DNA from: Bacteroidota bacterium
GTDB lineage: Bacteria > Bacteroidota > Bacteroidia > Bacteroidales > Lentimicrobiaceae
Assembly: GCA_023417935.1 (NCBI GenBank)
Contig: JAEZDY010000003.1
Coordinates: 61,398-125,397 of the forward strand
DNA: 64,000 bases
Direction of reading: 5' to 3'
Numbering within the stretch: position 1 is the first letter of the stretch; the number at the start of each line of letters is the position of its first letter. The notes beneath the pieces are model-generated. The model saw nothing but the letters and a program-made list of their open reading frames with translations, was not told the origin of the DNA and did not search any database. Made by a program: the position numbers and the translations under genes. Positions 8,723-17,900 of the stretch are shown piece after piece.

Positions 8723-10525
8723 TTATTGTTTTTGTTGTCTTTTACGATCATGCTCATCAAGTATAATCTTACGCATTCTCAATGAACGGGGAGTTACTTC
8801 GAGATATTCATCTTTTCCTATATACTCCATTGATTCATCAAGTGAGAATTTAACTGCCGGCACAATAAATATTTTATCATCTGAGCCTGATGCCCTGACA
8901 TTCGTTAGTTTCTTAGTCTTTGTAACATTGATTAACAGATCGTCAGGTCTTATATGCTCACCAATAACCTGTCCGGCATATATTTCTTCGTTTGGATGGA
9001 CAAAAAACGTACCACGATCCTGTAGTTTGTCAATTGAATATGCAATTGCTAATCCGGTTTCCATTGCTATTAGTGAACCATTACGCCTTCCACCAATATC
9101 ACCTTTCCAAGGTTCATAAGCTTTAAAGCGATGTGCCATAATTGCTTCCCCTTCAGTAGCTGTAAGTACATTATTACGAAGGCCAATGATACCGCGTGAA
9201 GGAATAGAAAACTCAAGATGTATCCTATCGGCTTTTGTCTCAATAGTAAGAATCTCACCTTTTCTTTGAGTTACCAGTTCAATAACTTTACCTGAGAATG
9301 CTTCAGGAACATGCACTGTAAGGTATTCAATAGGTTCATGATTAACCCCATCGATCTCTTTTATGATTACCTGAGGTTGCCCTAATTGAAGTTCGTATCC
9401 CTCACGGCGCATAGTTTCAACGAGGATTGATAAATGCAGAATACCCCTACCATAAACAACCAGCGTGTCGGGTGATTCAGTTTCCACTATGCGCATTGCG
9501 AGATTCTTCTCTACTTCCTTGAAAAGCCTTTCCCTGAGATGGCGTGATGTTACAAATTTTCCTTCTCTTCCAAAAAATGGAGAATTATTGATTGTAAACA
9601 ACATGCTCATTGTTGGCTCATCAATGTTTAGCGGCTTAAGTGCCTCGGGCATTTCATAGTCAGCAATAGTATCACCTATATCAAAATCGTCAATTCCAAG
9701 AATAGCACAAATTTCACCAGGATAAACCTCAGTTTTGATCTTCTCTTTTCCCAGTCCTTCAAAAACATACAGTTCCTTTATCCTGGTTTTGAAAGCTCTG
9801 CCATCCTGCTTCAGGAGAGAAACATTCATTCCACCACGAAGAATACCCCTTGATAATCGCCCTACTGCAATACGGCCTACATAGGAGGAATAATCAAGAG
9901 AGGTGATTTGCAATTGTGTATTTCCTTCTTCAAACTTATAATCAGGTATGTGATCAATTATAGTATCGAGCAAGTAGGTAATATCGGTAGTTGGCTTATT
10001 CCAGTCTGATGACATCCACCCTTCTTTGCTTGAGCCATATACAGTTGGAAAGTTTAGCTGCTCTTCTGTGGCATCAAGATTAAACATAAGATCAAATACT
10101 GATTCATGTACACCTTCAGGATCACAATTTGGCTTATCAACCTTATTTATGACTACAATTGGTTTAAGATTGAGTGCAAGTGCTTTCATAAGAACAAACC
10201 GGGTTTGAGGCATTGGACCTTCAAAAGCATCAACTAACAGTAACACGCCATCTGCCATGTTAAGCACCCGCTCAACTTCACCACCAAAATCACTGTGGCC
10301 CGGCGTATCAATGATATTTATCTTTACACCTTTATATCTAACTGATACATTTTTTGACAGGATAGTGATACCTCGTTCTCTTTCAAGTTCATTACTATCA
10401 AGTATGAGCTCACCCATTTCCTGATTATCCCTGAAAAGTTTTACCTGGTGAAGTATCCTATCGACCAGAGTAGTCTTTCCGTGGTCAACGTGGGCAATAA
10501 TTGCGATGTTTCTTATATTATACAT
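8723..10525 (-). CDS. typA: Ribosome-associated translational GTPase TypA/BipA
   Basis: TypA is an EF-G-like GTPase that acts on the 70S and in 50S biogenesis under stress. The 600-aa length is normal. G1 is AHVDHGKTT at 11-19, the switch segment has ERERGITI at about 48-55, DTPGH is at 73-77 and NKVD at 127-130. Domain II, the EF-G-like domain III/V region and the TypA-specific C-terminal domain follow (SRGIIGLRNNVLTATEG is the conserved block). The ATG at 10525 gives the standard MYNIRNIAIIAHVDHGKTT start. A TAnnTTTG element lies just upstream. Confidence 0.97.
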   Translation of the reverse strand: MYNIRNIAIIAHVDHGKTTLVDRILHQVKLFRDNQEMGELILDSNELERERGITILSKNVSVRYKGVKINIIDTPGHSDFGGEVERVLNMADGVLLLVDAFEGPMPQTRFVLMKALALNLKPIVVINKVDKPNCDPEGVHESVFDLMFNLDATEEQLNFPTVYGSSKEGWMSSDWNKPTTDITYLLDTIIDHIPDYKFEEGNTQLQITSLDYSSYVGRIAVGRLSRGILRGGMNVSLLKQDGRAFKTRIKELYVFEGLGKEKIKTEVYPGEICAILGIDDFDIGDTIADYEMPEALKPLNIDEPTMSMLFTINNSPFFGREGKFVTSRHLRERLFKEVEKNLAMRIVETESPDTLVVYGRGILHLSILVETMRREGYELQLGQPQVIIKEIDGVNHEPIEYLTVHVPEAFSGKVIELVTQRKGEILTIETKADRIHLEFSIPSRGIIGLRNNVLTATEGEAIMAHRFKAYEPWKGDIGGRRNGSLIAMETGLAIAYSIDKLQDRGTFFVHPNEEIYAGQVIGEHIRPDDLLINVTKTKKLTNVRASGSDDKIFIVPAVKFSLDESMEYIGKDEYLEVTPRSLRMRKIILDEHDRKRQQKQ

Positions 10526-10557
10526 TCGTGATTATACTAGATTATTATTTGAGTTTG

Positions 10558-10565
10558 CAAAGGTA
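10558..10565 (-). promoter_or_regulatory. TAnnTTTG promoter element for typA
   Basis: On the minus strand TACCTTTG lies 33 bp before ATG 10525. This is an exact match to the Bacteroidota -7 element; no clear -33 TTG is seen. Confidence 0.5.
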
Positions 10566-10687
10566 GTTATTTTAGTGCTTGTAATTTTTGTGGATTATCT
10601 ATAAAGGAAACACAACCTCCAACATACATTGAACGTTTGCATACCATCAATTAATTCACGAATTTTGTGCCTCATTACAATAGTATT

Positions 10688-11095
10688 ATGCCGCAGATAT
10701 TCCCTTTTTCGCAGGCTACCTCCATTGCATTCAGAAGTATGGTTGCAATAACCGGTTCTGATGTTAATCTTAGTATTGATATGATTGCCCTTGTAACAGG
10801 TGCTTCGCGCCATCATGTGGCAAAGGTACTGCAGAGGCTTGCCAAAAGAGGGCTAATAAGCTCAAAAAGAGGGCCTGGAGGGGGTTTTTATCTTAAGCAA
10901 AAACCTGAAAAAATTACGTTGCTTGATATCTATGAAGCTATCGAGGGCCAATGGCTACTCGATAGTGTTAAGGCCGAAAGAAAAAGATCTTTGCGGCATG
11001 AGCCGTTTAATAAATTATCAGATGAGATCTCTTCCCACTTTATAAGTTTTTTAAAGTCACATAAGCTCTCAGCTTATGTAAAAGAGAAAAAGTAA
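10688..11095 (+). CDS. Rrf2-family transcriptional regulator without the cluster cysteines
   Basis: A 135-aa winged-helix regulator. I choose ATG 10688 over 10667 because MPQIFPFSQATSIAFRSM aligns with the usual Rrf2 N-terminus. The HTH recognition segment is ASRHHVAKVLQRLAKRGLI, followed by the wing KRGPGGGFYL. The dimerisation helix is in the second half. The region that carries the Fe-S cysteines in IscR/NsrR has no cysteine at all here, so direct Fe-S sensing is unlikely. It may read another signal or act constitutively. It precedes a second Rrf2 gene by about 415 bp, separated by a non-coding repeat array. The target genes are unknown. Confidence 0.85.
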   Translation: MPQIFPFSQATSIAFRSMVAITGSDVNLSIDMIALVTGASRHHVAKVLQRLAKRGLISSKRGPGGGFYLKQKPEKITLLDIYEAIEGQWLLDSVKAERKRSLRHEPFNKLSDEISSHFISFLKSHKLSAYVKEKK

Positions 11096-11190
11096 AATTT
11101 CCAGACCTATTGAGGTTAAAATCTCAGATTCGTTATTTCCTGCCCATTTCCATTGAATTTCCATTTTAGTTTACAATCTTTTACCATTAT

Positions 11191-11275
11191 TAAAAGGTTA
11201 TTACAACCTTATACATTGTATATTGTTTATATAAGGTTGCTATTAGGTTGCAATAAGGTTGTAATTAGGTTGTAT
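11191..11275. repeat. Array of 11-bp AGGTTG iterons with an inverted half
   Basis: Four head-to-tail 11-bp units (ATAAGGTTGCT, ATTAGGTTGCA, ATAAGGTTGTA, ATTAGGTTGTA) occupy 11231-11274 with exact 11-bp phase. To their left an inverse unit TACAACCTTAT lies at 11203-11213. CAACCTTATA (11204-11213) and TATAAGGTTG (11230-11239) form a perfect 10-bp inverted repeat. The same architecture appears at 61011-61113. Confidence 0.85.
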
Positions 11276-11308
11276 CAAATTAATCTAAAATCGTAATGTG
11301 CTAATATC

Positions 11309-11323
11309 TTCCATTTTGTGGAA
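11309..11323. promoter_or_regulatory. Candidate operator palindrome TTCCA-n5-TGGAA
   Basis: A 5+5 inverted repeat with a 5-bp spacer between the two Rrf2 genes, about 150 bp before the second regulator's promoter. It is only a candidate regulator site. Confidence 0.25.
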
Positions 11324-11478
11324 TGTTTTATCCGGCCAATCATATGATCCACCCCAGAGTGAGAATCTCTTCTAAATAATTATTATTTCAAGATCCTGAA
11401 TTAGAATACCATACACCAATAATTGTAGGTTTCGCTGATTTTTTTTCAGGTCACAGAGATACAATTTGAATAAAGTAG

Positions 11479-11486
11479 TATATTTG
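11479..11486 (+). promoter_or_regulatory. TAnnTTTG promoter element that decides the second Rrf2 start
   Basis: TATATTTG at 11479-11486 would start transcription near 11491. That is downstream of the in-frame TTG at 11466 but upstream of GTG 11511, so it supports GTG 11511 as the true start. A -33 TTG is not seen at the ideal spacing. Confidence 0.5.
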
Positions 11487-11510
11487 CGCATTCAAATACC
11501 GAAATACCTA

Positions 11511-11924
11511 GTGGCAAAAATTATTAACATTTCCGAAGCAGCTTCTATAGCAGTGCATAGTATGGCAATGATTGCAAACAGCACCGAAATGCTCAATGTA
11601 AATCAAATTGCCGACCGAACTCATTCGTCAAGGAATCATCTTGCCAAAGTAATGCAAATTCTGGTGAAGAATAATTACCTTAATTCTGTACGGGGTCCTC
11701 AAGGTGGATTTTCACTAAAAGTTAACCCTGAAGAGGTTAATCTTCTGCAAATCTATGAACTAATGGATGGAACCCTCGAAGGCCATTATTGCGGCATTGA
11801 AAATGAAAGATGTCCGTTTGATACTTGCGTATTTGGAAGTCTTTTGAATAAATTCTCTGCTGAATTTCTTGATTATCTAAAAAATAAAAAACTTTCAGAA
11901 CTGATTAAAACCACAAGCGAATGA
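11511..11924 (+). CDS. Rrf2-family regulator with a cysteine triad (likely Fe-S sensor)
   Basis: A 137-aa regulator. I choose GTG 11511 because it yields MAKIINISEAASIAVHSM, the standard Rrf2 N-terminus. The longer frame from TTG 11466 begins upstream of the likely transcription start. The HTH segment is SSRNHLAKVMQILVKNNYL with wing VRGPQGGFSL. Three cysteines in YCGIENERCPFDTC (spacing C-x6-C-x4-C) lie where NsrR/IscR-type regulators hold an Fe-S cluster, so a nitric-oxide, iron or redox signal is plausible. The stop overlaps the start of the ferredoxin-type gene by 4 bp (ATGA), which indicates one operon and probable autoregulation. Confidence 0.87.
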   Translation: MAKIINISEAASIAVHSMAMIANSTEMLNVNQIADRTHSSRNHLAKVMQILVKNNYLNSVRGPQGGFSLKVNPEEVNLLQIYELMDGTLEGHYCGIENERCPFDTCVFGSLLNKFSAEFLDYLKNKKLSELIKTTSE

Positions 11925-12838
11925 AAAGGACTATCATTAAAATTGATGAAGAATTATGTAATGGCTGCGGGCTATGCGTTCCTAACTGTCATGAAGGAGC
12001 ATTACAAATTATTGATAATAAAGCCCGGTTGATAAGCGATTTATTCTGTGATGGCCTGGGTGCCTGTATTGGTCACTGTCCGGAAGGTGCAATAACATTA
12101 GAAGAACGTGAGGCTGAGCCCTATGATGAAGTAAAAGTAATGGAGTTGATGGTGCCAAAAGGTCGTAATACAATACTTGCTCACCTTGAACATTTAAGAG
12201 ATCATAACGAAACAGAATTATTACAGCAAGCTATAAACTACATTAAAGCCAATAATATAGATATGAGTCCTAAAGAAGAATCACCGAACACTATAAATCC
12301 AGCCATTGCAGCCTTTGAGTCATTAAGAGAAGCTCAGGCAGCTTCATCACATGCACACGGTAATCATGGCGGCGGATGTCCTGGATCAAGGGCAGTGAGT
12401 TTTGATATAGATATGGAAAAAGTTAACAATCCTACCACCACAACTATAGAAGCACCTTCTGAATTAAGGCAATGGCCGGTGCAACTACACCTATTAAATC
12501 CAATGGCAGGCTATTTTAAGAATGCAGATGTTGTGCTGGCTGCTGATTGTGTAGCATTTGCTATGGGCAATTTCCATAATCATTTCCTCAAAGGCAAATC
12601 ACTTGCGATTGCTTGTCCGAAACTAGATTCAAATAAGGAAGCATACGTACAAAAGCTTACTGCAATGATTGATAACAGCCTTATTAATACCCTGCAGGTG
12701 ATTACAATGGAAGTTCCCTGCTGCTCCGGTTTGGTTCAAATGGCTAGTATTGCCAGAGAGCAGGCTTCACGAAACATTCCCATTAAGAAAACAGTTGTGA
12801 GTATACACGGTGATGTACTATCAGAAGTGTGGGTATAA
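11921..12838 (+). CDS. Ferredoxin-type two-cluster Fe-S protein with Cys-rich C-terminal domain
   Basis: A 305-aa cytosolic protein. The N-terminus has two cluster-binding motifs: C13-x2-C16-x2-C19-x3-C23 (CNGCGLCVPNC) and C43-x5-C49-x3-C53 (CDGLGACIGHC), a 2[4Fe-4S] ferredoxin-like arrangement. A linker holds the histidine-glycine patch SHAHGNHGGGCPGSRA at about 142-157. The C-terminal half includes AADCVAFAMGNFHNHFLKGK and the motif VPCCSGL. Homologues of this layout are often found beside hybrid-cluster protein and Rrf2/CRP regulators in anaerobes, so an electron-transfer part in nitrosative stress is a reasonable inference. Its exact reaction is unknown. It is translationally coupled to the preceding Rrf2 gene. 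Confidence 0.85.
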   Translation: MKRTIIKIDEELCNGCGLCVPNCHEGALQIIDNKARLISDLFCDGLGACIGHCPEGAITLEEREAEPYDEVKVMELMVPKGRNTILAHLEHLRDHNETELLQQAINYIKANNIDMSPKEESPNTINPAIAAFESLREAQAASSHAHGNHGGGCPGSRAVSFDIDMEKVNNPTTTTIEAPSELRQWPVQLHLLNPMAGYFKNADVVLAADCVAFAMGNFHNHFLKGKSLAIACPKLDSNKEAYVQKLTAMIDNSLINTLQVITMEVPCCSGLVQMASIAREQASRNIPIKKTVVSIHGDVLSEVWV

Positions 12839-12841
12839 AAT

Positions 12842-12886
12842 GTACAGACGCGATCAATGTAGAGACGCGATTTATGACGTCTGTAC
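12842..12886. repeat. Small inverted/direct repeat with GACGCGAT units
   Basis: GTACAGACG at 12842-12850 is inverted at 12878-12886 (CGTCTGTAC). Two ACGCGAT units lie between them (12848 and 12865). This resembles the GTAGAGACGCGAT-type palindromic elements common in bacterial intergenic DNA, in degenerate form. Confidence 0.6.
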
Positions 12887-12955
12887 GCATGATTGAATCG
12901 CAATTAATCGCCGCTGTATGGTACGATAATTAAATTAATTTTAAAATATAGAGAT

Positions 12956-13285
12956 ATGCAAAACACAAAATTTATGACCGCGAAACCCTTTGTATTCGAA
13001 AAGGAAATTGAATATTCTGATGGCGGTATTGTAAGCATGAGAGTAGTTGAACAACCAACCGGAAATGTTAGTCTGTTTGCATTCGATAAGGGACAGCGTT
13101 TAAGCGAGCATACTGCCCCTTTTGATGCAATGCTTACTGTTGTTGAAGGTGAAGCAGAAATAGTAATAGGTGGAATTCCTAATAATCTGACAGCAGGAAT
13201 GACAATCATCATGCCTGCAAATATTACGCATGCAGTTAATGCTACTGAACGCTTTAAAATGGTACTAACCATGATTAAAAAATAA
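12956..13285 (+). CDS. Single-domain cupin protein
   Basis: A 109-aa cytosolic protein with the small cupin fold. The first motif is GQRLSEHTAPFDAMLTVVEG with His52 and Glu65. The second is GMTIIMPANITHAV with His92. One of the usual motif-1 histidines is replaced (S-E-H-T-A rather than H-x-H), so metal binding may be altered. Small cupins of this type often sit beside anaerobic or nitrosative-stress genes, which fits the ferredoxin gene 117 bp upstream. Its substrate is unknown. The PepSY gene follows by 48 bp. Confidence 0.85.
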   Translation: MQNTKFMTAKPFVFEKEIEYSDGGIVSMRVVEQPTGNVSLFAFDKGQRLSEHTAPFDAMLTVVEGEAEIVIGGIPNNLTAGMTIIMPANITHAVNATERFKMVLTMIKK

Positions 13286-13333
13286 TCACATTTTACCAAC
13301 TGAGTGAAATTATTTCCTCATTAGCCTACTTGA

Positions 13334-14887
13334 ATGAAGAAACTTCGAAAATACCATAAATGGCCATCTTTAATAGTTGGCCTTTTTATTCTCTTATTCT
13401 GTGTATCGGGTATTGTGATGAACCACAGGTCGATATTTGCTTCTCTTGATTTTCCAAGGTTCTTAATGCCTGGTAACTACCATTATCAAAACTGGAATCT
13501 TGCATCAATTAAAGGGTTTGTTACACTTAGTGACTCGTCAGTACTAGCTTATGGTAACATTGGGATTTGGAAAACCGATAAGCACTTCTCACAGTTCTCT
13601 GATTTTAATACAGGATTTCCAAAAGGTATTGACCATCGTAAGACCTTTACTATCGTGCAATCAAACAATAACAGGCTATTTGCAGGCACATTGTTTGGTT
13701 TGTTTGAATTTGACTTTAAAGAAGCCAGTTGGAATGAAATAAATCTCCCTTCAGGAAGCCCCAGAATAGTCAAGGTGCTTGAAAAAGACAACGACCTTAT
13801 AATACTTACCAGATCCGAAATGTATAAGATGCCTCTTACAGGAAATCAAATATCTGAAACTCTACACATCCCTGCTCCTGCAGGACATGATGGAAAGGTT
13901 GGGATGTTTCGCACCTTATGGGTCGTTCATAGCGGCGAGATATTTGGATTAACGGGTAAGCTTATTGTAGATCTGGTTGGACTTGCAGTGATATTTATGA
14001 CATTGACCGGATTTTTCTATACCTTCCTTCCCAAGTTTGCTAAAAAACTGTCAGATAATGTCAGAAAGAAGTTACAGAAAACAAACAGAAAGACAATTAA
14101 CTGGCATACTTTGATTGGAGTATATGGCATACCTGTATTACTCATTACTGTGATAACGGGTATGTTTTTAAGGCCTCCCCTATTAATTCCTATAGTAAAT
14201 AAGCAAATAGCGGCTATCCCCGGTACGCTTCTGGCACATGAGAACGTTTGGCATGATAAATTGAGAGATGCTGTATTCGACACTACTTTAAACGCTTATA
14301 TTATCTCCACAAGTGAAGGATTTATTGAGTATTCTAACAAGGATGGGAAAGAGCAGACAAGATTTCTTCAATCTCAACCTCCGGTGAGTGTTATGGGAAT
14401 CAATGCTTTTGAACAATTGAATGATAATGAATACCTGGTTGCCTCATTCAGTGGAATTTATCGTTGGAATACACATAATGGTCTGTCAACTGATATGATA
14501 ACCGGTATGCCGGTTGTTGGTCAAGGTGACGGCAATCCATTTGGAGCAGTAGCTGTTGCCGGCGTTTATATCAAGGATAAGAATCTGATGGCAATCCTCG
14601 ATTATGGCAGTGGTTGGATGAATATTAAGCCTCATCAAAAACCAACTATGCCTGCCAGCATATCCAGTCAACCAATCTCATGGTGGAATTTGGCACTGGA
14701 GATACACACCGGAAGGATCTTTGCATTTTTAGTTGGTGACTTCTACATTTTGTACGTTCCTCTGATGGGTATTGCAGTTTTGGTTATTTTGATAACTGGT
14801 TTTTTGATGTACTGGAAATCCAGGGTTAAGAAAAAGAAAAAAATTATAATAGTTCGAAAGTCAGAAAAAACCAGTGTTGACAACTAG
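13334..14887 (+). CDS. PepSY-type transmembrane protein
   Basis: A 517-aa inner-membrane protein. The N-terminus KYHKWPSLIVGLFILLFCVSGIVMNHR is the PepSY/iron-regulated membrane protein signature: a first helix with H and W in front and the N-H pair after it. Further membrane helices lie at about 212-235, 255-278 and 470-500. A large periplasmic part separates the first two helices, and another lies between the third and the last. The periplasmic parts contain propeller-like sequence (DSSVLAYGNIGIWKTDKHF, NRLFAGTLFGLFEF). Relatives are linked to iron reduction or siderophore handling and to redox maturation of periplasmic proteins. The position beside a cupin, a ferredoxin protein and nrfHA suggests respiratory or iron redox work; this is inference. 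Confidence 0.8.
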   Translation: MKKLRKYHKWPSLIVGLFILLFCVSGIVMNHRSIFASLDFPRFLMPGNYHYQNWNLASIKGFVTLSDSSVLAYGNIGIWKTDKHFSQFSDFNTGFPKGIDHRKTFTIVQSNNNRLFAGTLFGLFEFDFKEASWNEINLPSGSPRIVKVLEKDNDLIILTRSEMYKMPLTGNQISETLHIPAPAGHDGKVGMFRTLWVVHSGEIFGLTGKLIVDLVGLAVIFMTLTGFFYTFLPKFAKKLSDNVRKKLQKTNRKTINWHTLIGVYGIPVLLITVITGMFLRPPLLIPIVNKQIAAIPGTLLAHENVWHDKLRDAVFDTTLNAYIISTSEGFIEYSNKDGKEQTRFLQSQPPVSVMGINAFEQLNDNEYLVASFSGIYRWNTHNGLSTDMITGMPVVGQGDGNPFGAVAVAGVYIKDKNLMAILDYGSGWMNIKPHQKPTMPASISSQPISWWNLALEIHTGRIFAFLVGDFYILYVPLMGIAVLVILITGFLMYWKSRVKKKKKIIIVRKSEKTSVDN

Positions 14888-14914
14888 GTTTTAATTAAAG
14901 ATTCATTACTTTTG

Positions 14915-14956
14915 AGGATGGAATGTGCACTTATTCAACACATTCCATCCTTTGTT
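14915..14956 (+). terminator. Rho-independent terminator after the PepSY gene
   Basis: A perfect 13-bp stem AGGATGGAATGTG (14915-14927) pairs with 14939-14951 across an 11-nt loop, followed by TTGTT. Confidence 0.85.
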
Positions 14957-14989
14957 ATATTATAATTACTTAACAGATTTCATTCCGTG

Positions 14990-17900
14990 ATGGTTAAACA
15001 TTTACGATTATCCTATTTATACACTTCTCTTCAATGTTGTTTACTCATTTTACTATTAGCAGCAGTAACTTTAGAAGCATCCGGTCAGTCCAGAACATCG
15101 AATCATCCTGCATTAGATGCAAAAGATCACAGGCGTTCAGAGCATTTTACCAGCTCAAGGTCTGATATAAATGGTAGTATGTTTCATTACAACCAATCAA
15201 GGCAGCGTATTCAGGATTCTTTACGTCAAGCAAATAATAATAGAAGTTCCAGTCAGAATGATACACTTCAGGGTAGCTACCGATTCCCGCAATGGTATCC
15301 ATTAGGTCCATCGGTTAACAAGGCTCCGGTATTATCAAAATTGGGTTTAGTATCAGCCATGTGGGTAGATACTGTTGATTATATGACCATGTATGCAGGA
15401 AGTAATACAGGTGGAATCTTTGCCACTAATGATGGTGGTGAAAATTGGAGATCAATTTCTGACAACTATATGACCACCGGGGTGTTGGCCATTGAGGTTG
15501 ACCCTGAGGACAAGCAGCATATCTATATTGGTACCGGACACTGGGGATTTAACAGAGTTTGGGGTAATGGCGTTATGGAATCAAAAGATGGTGGCAATAC
15601 ATGGACAGGCACAAGTTTAAATGCGGGTATAATGAATCGAGGCTTTATTGTACATGACATTAAACTACATTCAAACCATAATGACACCCTTTTTGCCTTA
15701 ATAAATGCTGAATTTAATGGTGGAACAAGTATCTACCGGTCAACGAATAAGGCAGTTGACTGGGAAGCTGTTTACAGTCGTTCTGGAGAGGAACTATTTG
15801 ATATTGTTTTAACACCAGGTAAACCTGATAATATTTTTGCCGTTGGAAGTTTGTTGCTACGAAGCCGAGATGCCGGTAATACATGGCAGGATCTTACATA
15901 CAGGCTTGAAACAAAGGTGAATCATAAAATTGCCCGTCTCGCTCTGGCAGTTTCAGATACAATTCCAGGATTGATACTCGTTTATACTGAGTCATACGAT
16001 ACACTTAACCCAGGTAGTAAGAACAATCAGTTGTATAGATCAACTAACGATGGGCGCTCATATGAAAAGATTGCAACAGACCTGACTCCCTTTTCAGGAT
16101 ATTGGAAAATGGAATTACAAATATCACCAGCAGATCCTGCAGAATTCTATCTTGGGGGTATTTGGTTTTTCAAATACAGGCTTGATGGTGACACAGCAAG
16201 ATATCTCAACTACAACAACCACAAATATCACAGGGACATTCGTGAACTATTGGTTTTCAGGCATCCTGAAGGTGATAGAGTTATAATGGGCAATGACGGT
16301 GGCGTAACAGCATCTTTTGATGGTGCTATAACCTGGCATGATAGAACACGAAACGGAATGCAGTCTACCCAATTGTATAATATCAGCATAGCCAATAATA
16401 GTAACATGGTTTATGGTGGCCCTCAGGATGGAAATCTTTGCTTTTATAACTATGATACAGGTGAATGGACAATAGAGACCCATATTGGCGATGCCTATGA
16501 TGGAATGGTTGATTATAACAATCCAAAGAATGTTTATCTGGTAACATATCCCCCAAAAATTAACCGCAAAAATATTTTCCTTCTCAAATCAACCAATGCA
16601 GGCCTGAACTTCAGTTATCGTGGAGTGCCTGACACAACTGAACAAGGCAAGAATAGCATCCCGGTTGCTATGCATCCAAACGATCCGAGTATTATGTACG
16701 CGGGATTAAAAAACCTTTGGAAATCAACTGATGGTGCTGAAACATGGGAAAAAGTAAGCTCATTTAATCCACTTAACAATCATAAGATTCAGTCTGTCAA
16801 AATCGCTGAATCACATCCTGATGTAATATGCATAAGCTTTGAACAACCGTCATGGGGCGATGCCTCCCTTGAAAAGTTAATGATAACAACCAATGGTGGA
16901 GGCACATGGAATGATATTACACCAAGAGGAACCTATTCTCTTCAATGGACTTCAGCATACGACATACTTATTAATCCAAAGAATCCTGCCAATATTTATT
17001 TAGCACTCGATAGATCCCGACCCAATCATAGGGTTTATGTCACTAATGATGGGGGTCGGTCATGGAATAATTTTTCCGAAGGATTACCTGCCATTCCAGT
17101 CAATGCTATAAGGTATTTCAAAGGGGCTGAATATGATATACTCTTCGCTGCAACTGATGCGGGTGTATTTTACAGGGATGAAGCAATGAACAGATGGGAA
17201 GTGTTTGGCGAAGGTTTACCGTTAACTATTATTTCTGACATAGAAATCAACTCTAAAAAAAAGAAACTTGTAGCTGCAACCTTTGGCAGGGGCTTATGGG
17301 AAGCTGACATTTGCTTACCAATTAGTGAAACTGCCATTACAATCAGTGATACGTTAGCCTGGCCTTCAGGCAGGAATATCCTGAGCGACCTTGTGCTAAT
17401 GCCAGGCAGCAAGCTCACAATAAAAGACAGAGTGGAAGTTGGTGAAGGTAGAACCATTAAAGTAATGCCCGGGGCGCATCTATCAATTGAAAAGGGAATC
17501 TTAACCAGCAATTGCTTAAGCTTATGGCAGGGTATAAAAGTTTATGGACCATCAGATTATAATTCTGAACAACCACAGGGGAAAGTAACATTACAGTTCG
17601 GCGCAGTTATTGAAAATGCTTTAACCGGAGTAGAAATGGTTGCCATGGATGAATATGGCATTGAAAATTATACCAGAGGTGGTGGTATTATTGAAGCAAA
17701 CAAAGCTGTTTTTAAAAATAACCTTCGTGCCGTTGACATTAAGCCCACTTCAGGGATAAATCCATCAAAATTCATCCTAACAGAGTTTATTTTGAATGAT
17801 CAACCATGGGCAGGTGAGCAAATGCAAGAATTTGTTAGAATAAGGAATAGTAATGGGTTGGAATTCTTAAGCTGCGTTTTCAGAAATGATGTGAATAAGC

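Larger units (their letters stand above)
11096..11510. other. 415-bp non-coding region between two Rrf2 genes
   Basis: Holds the 11-bp repeat array at 11191-11275, an inverted repeat TTCCA-TTTTG-TGGAA at 11309-11323, and the TAnnTTTG element at 11479. I see no credible ORF. Confidence 0.55.

Noticed and set aside
11466..11510. TTG start for the second Rrf2 gene
   Set aside because: It precedes the TAnnTTTG element, and GTG 11511 gives the standard N-terminus.
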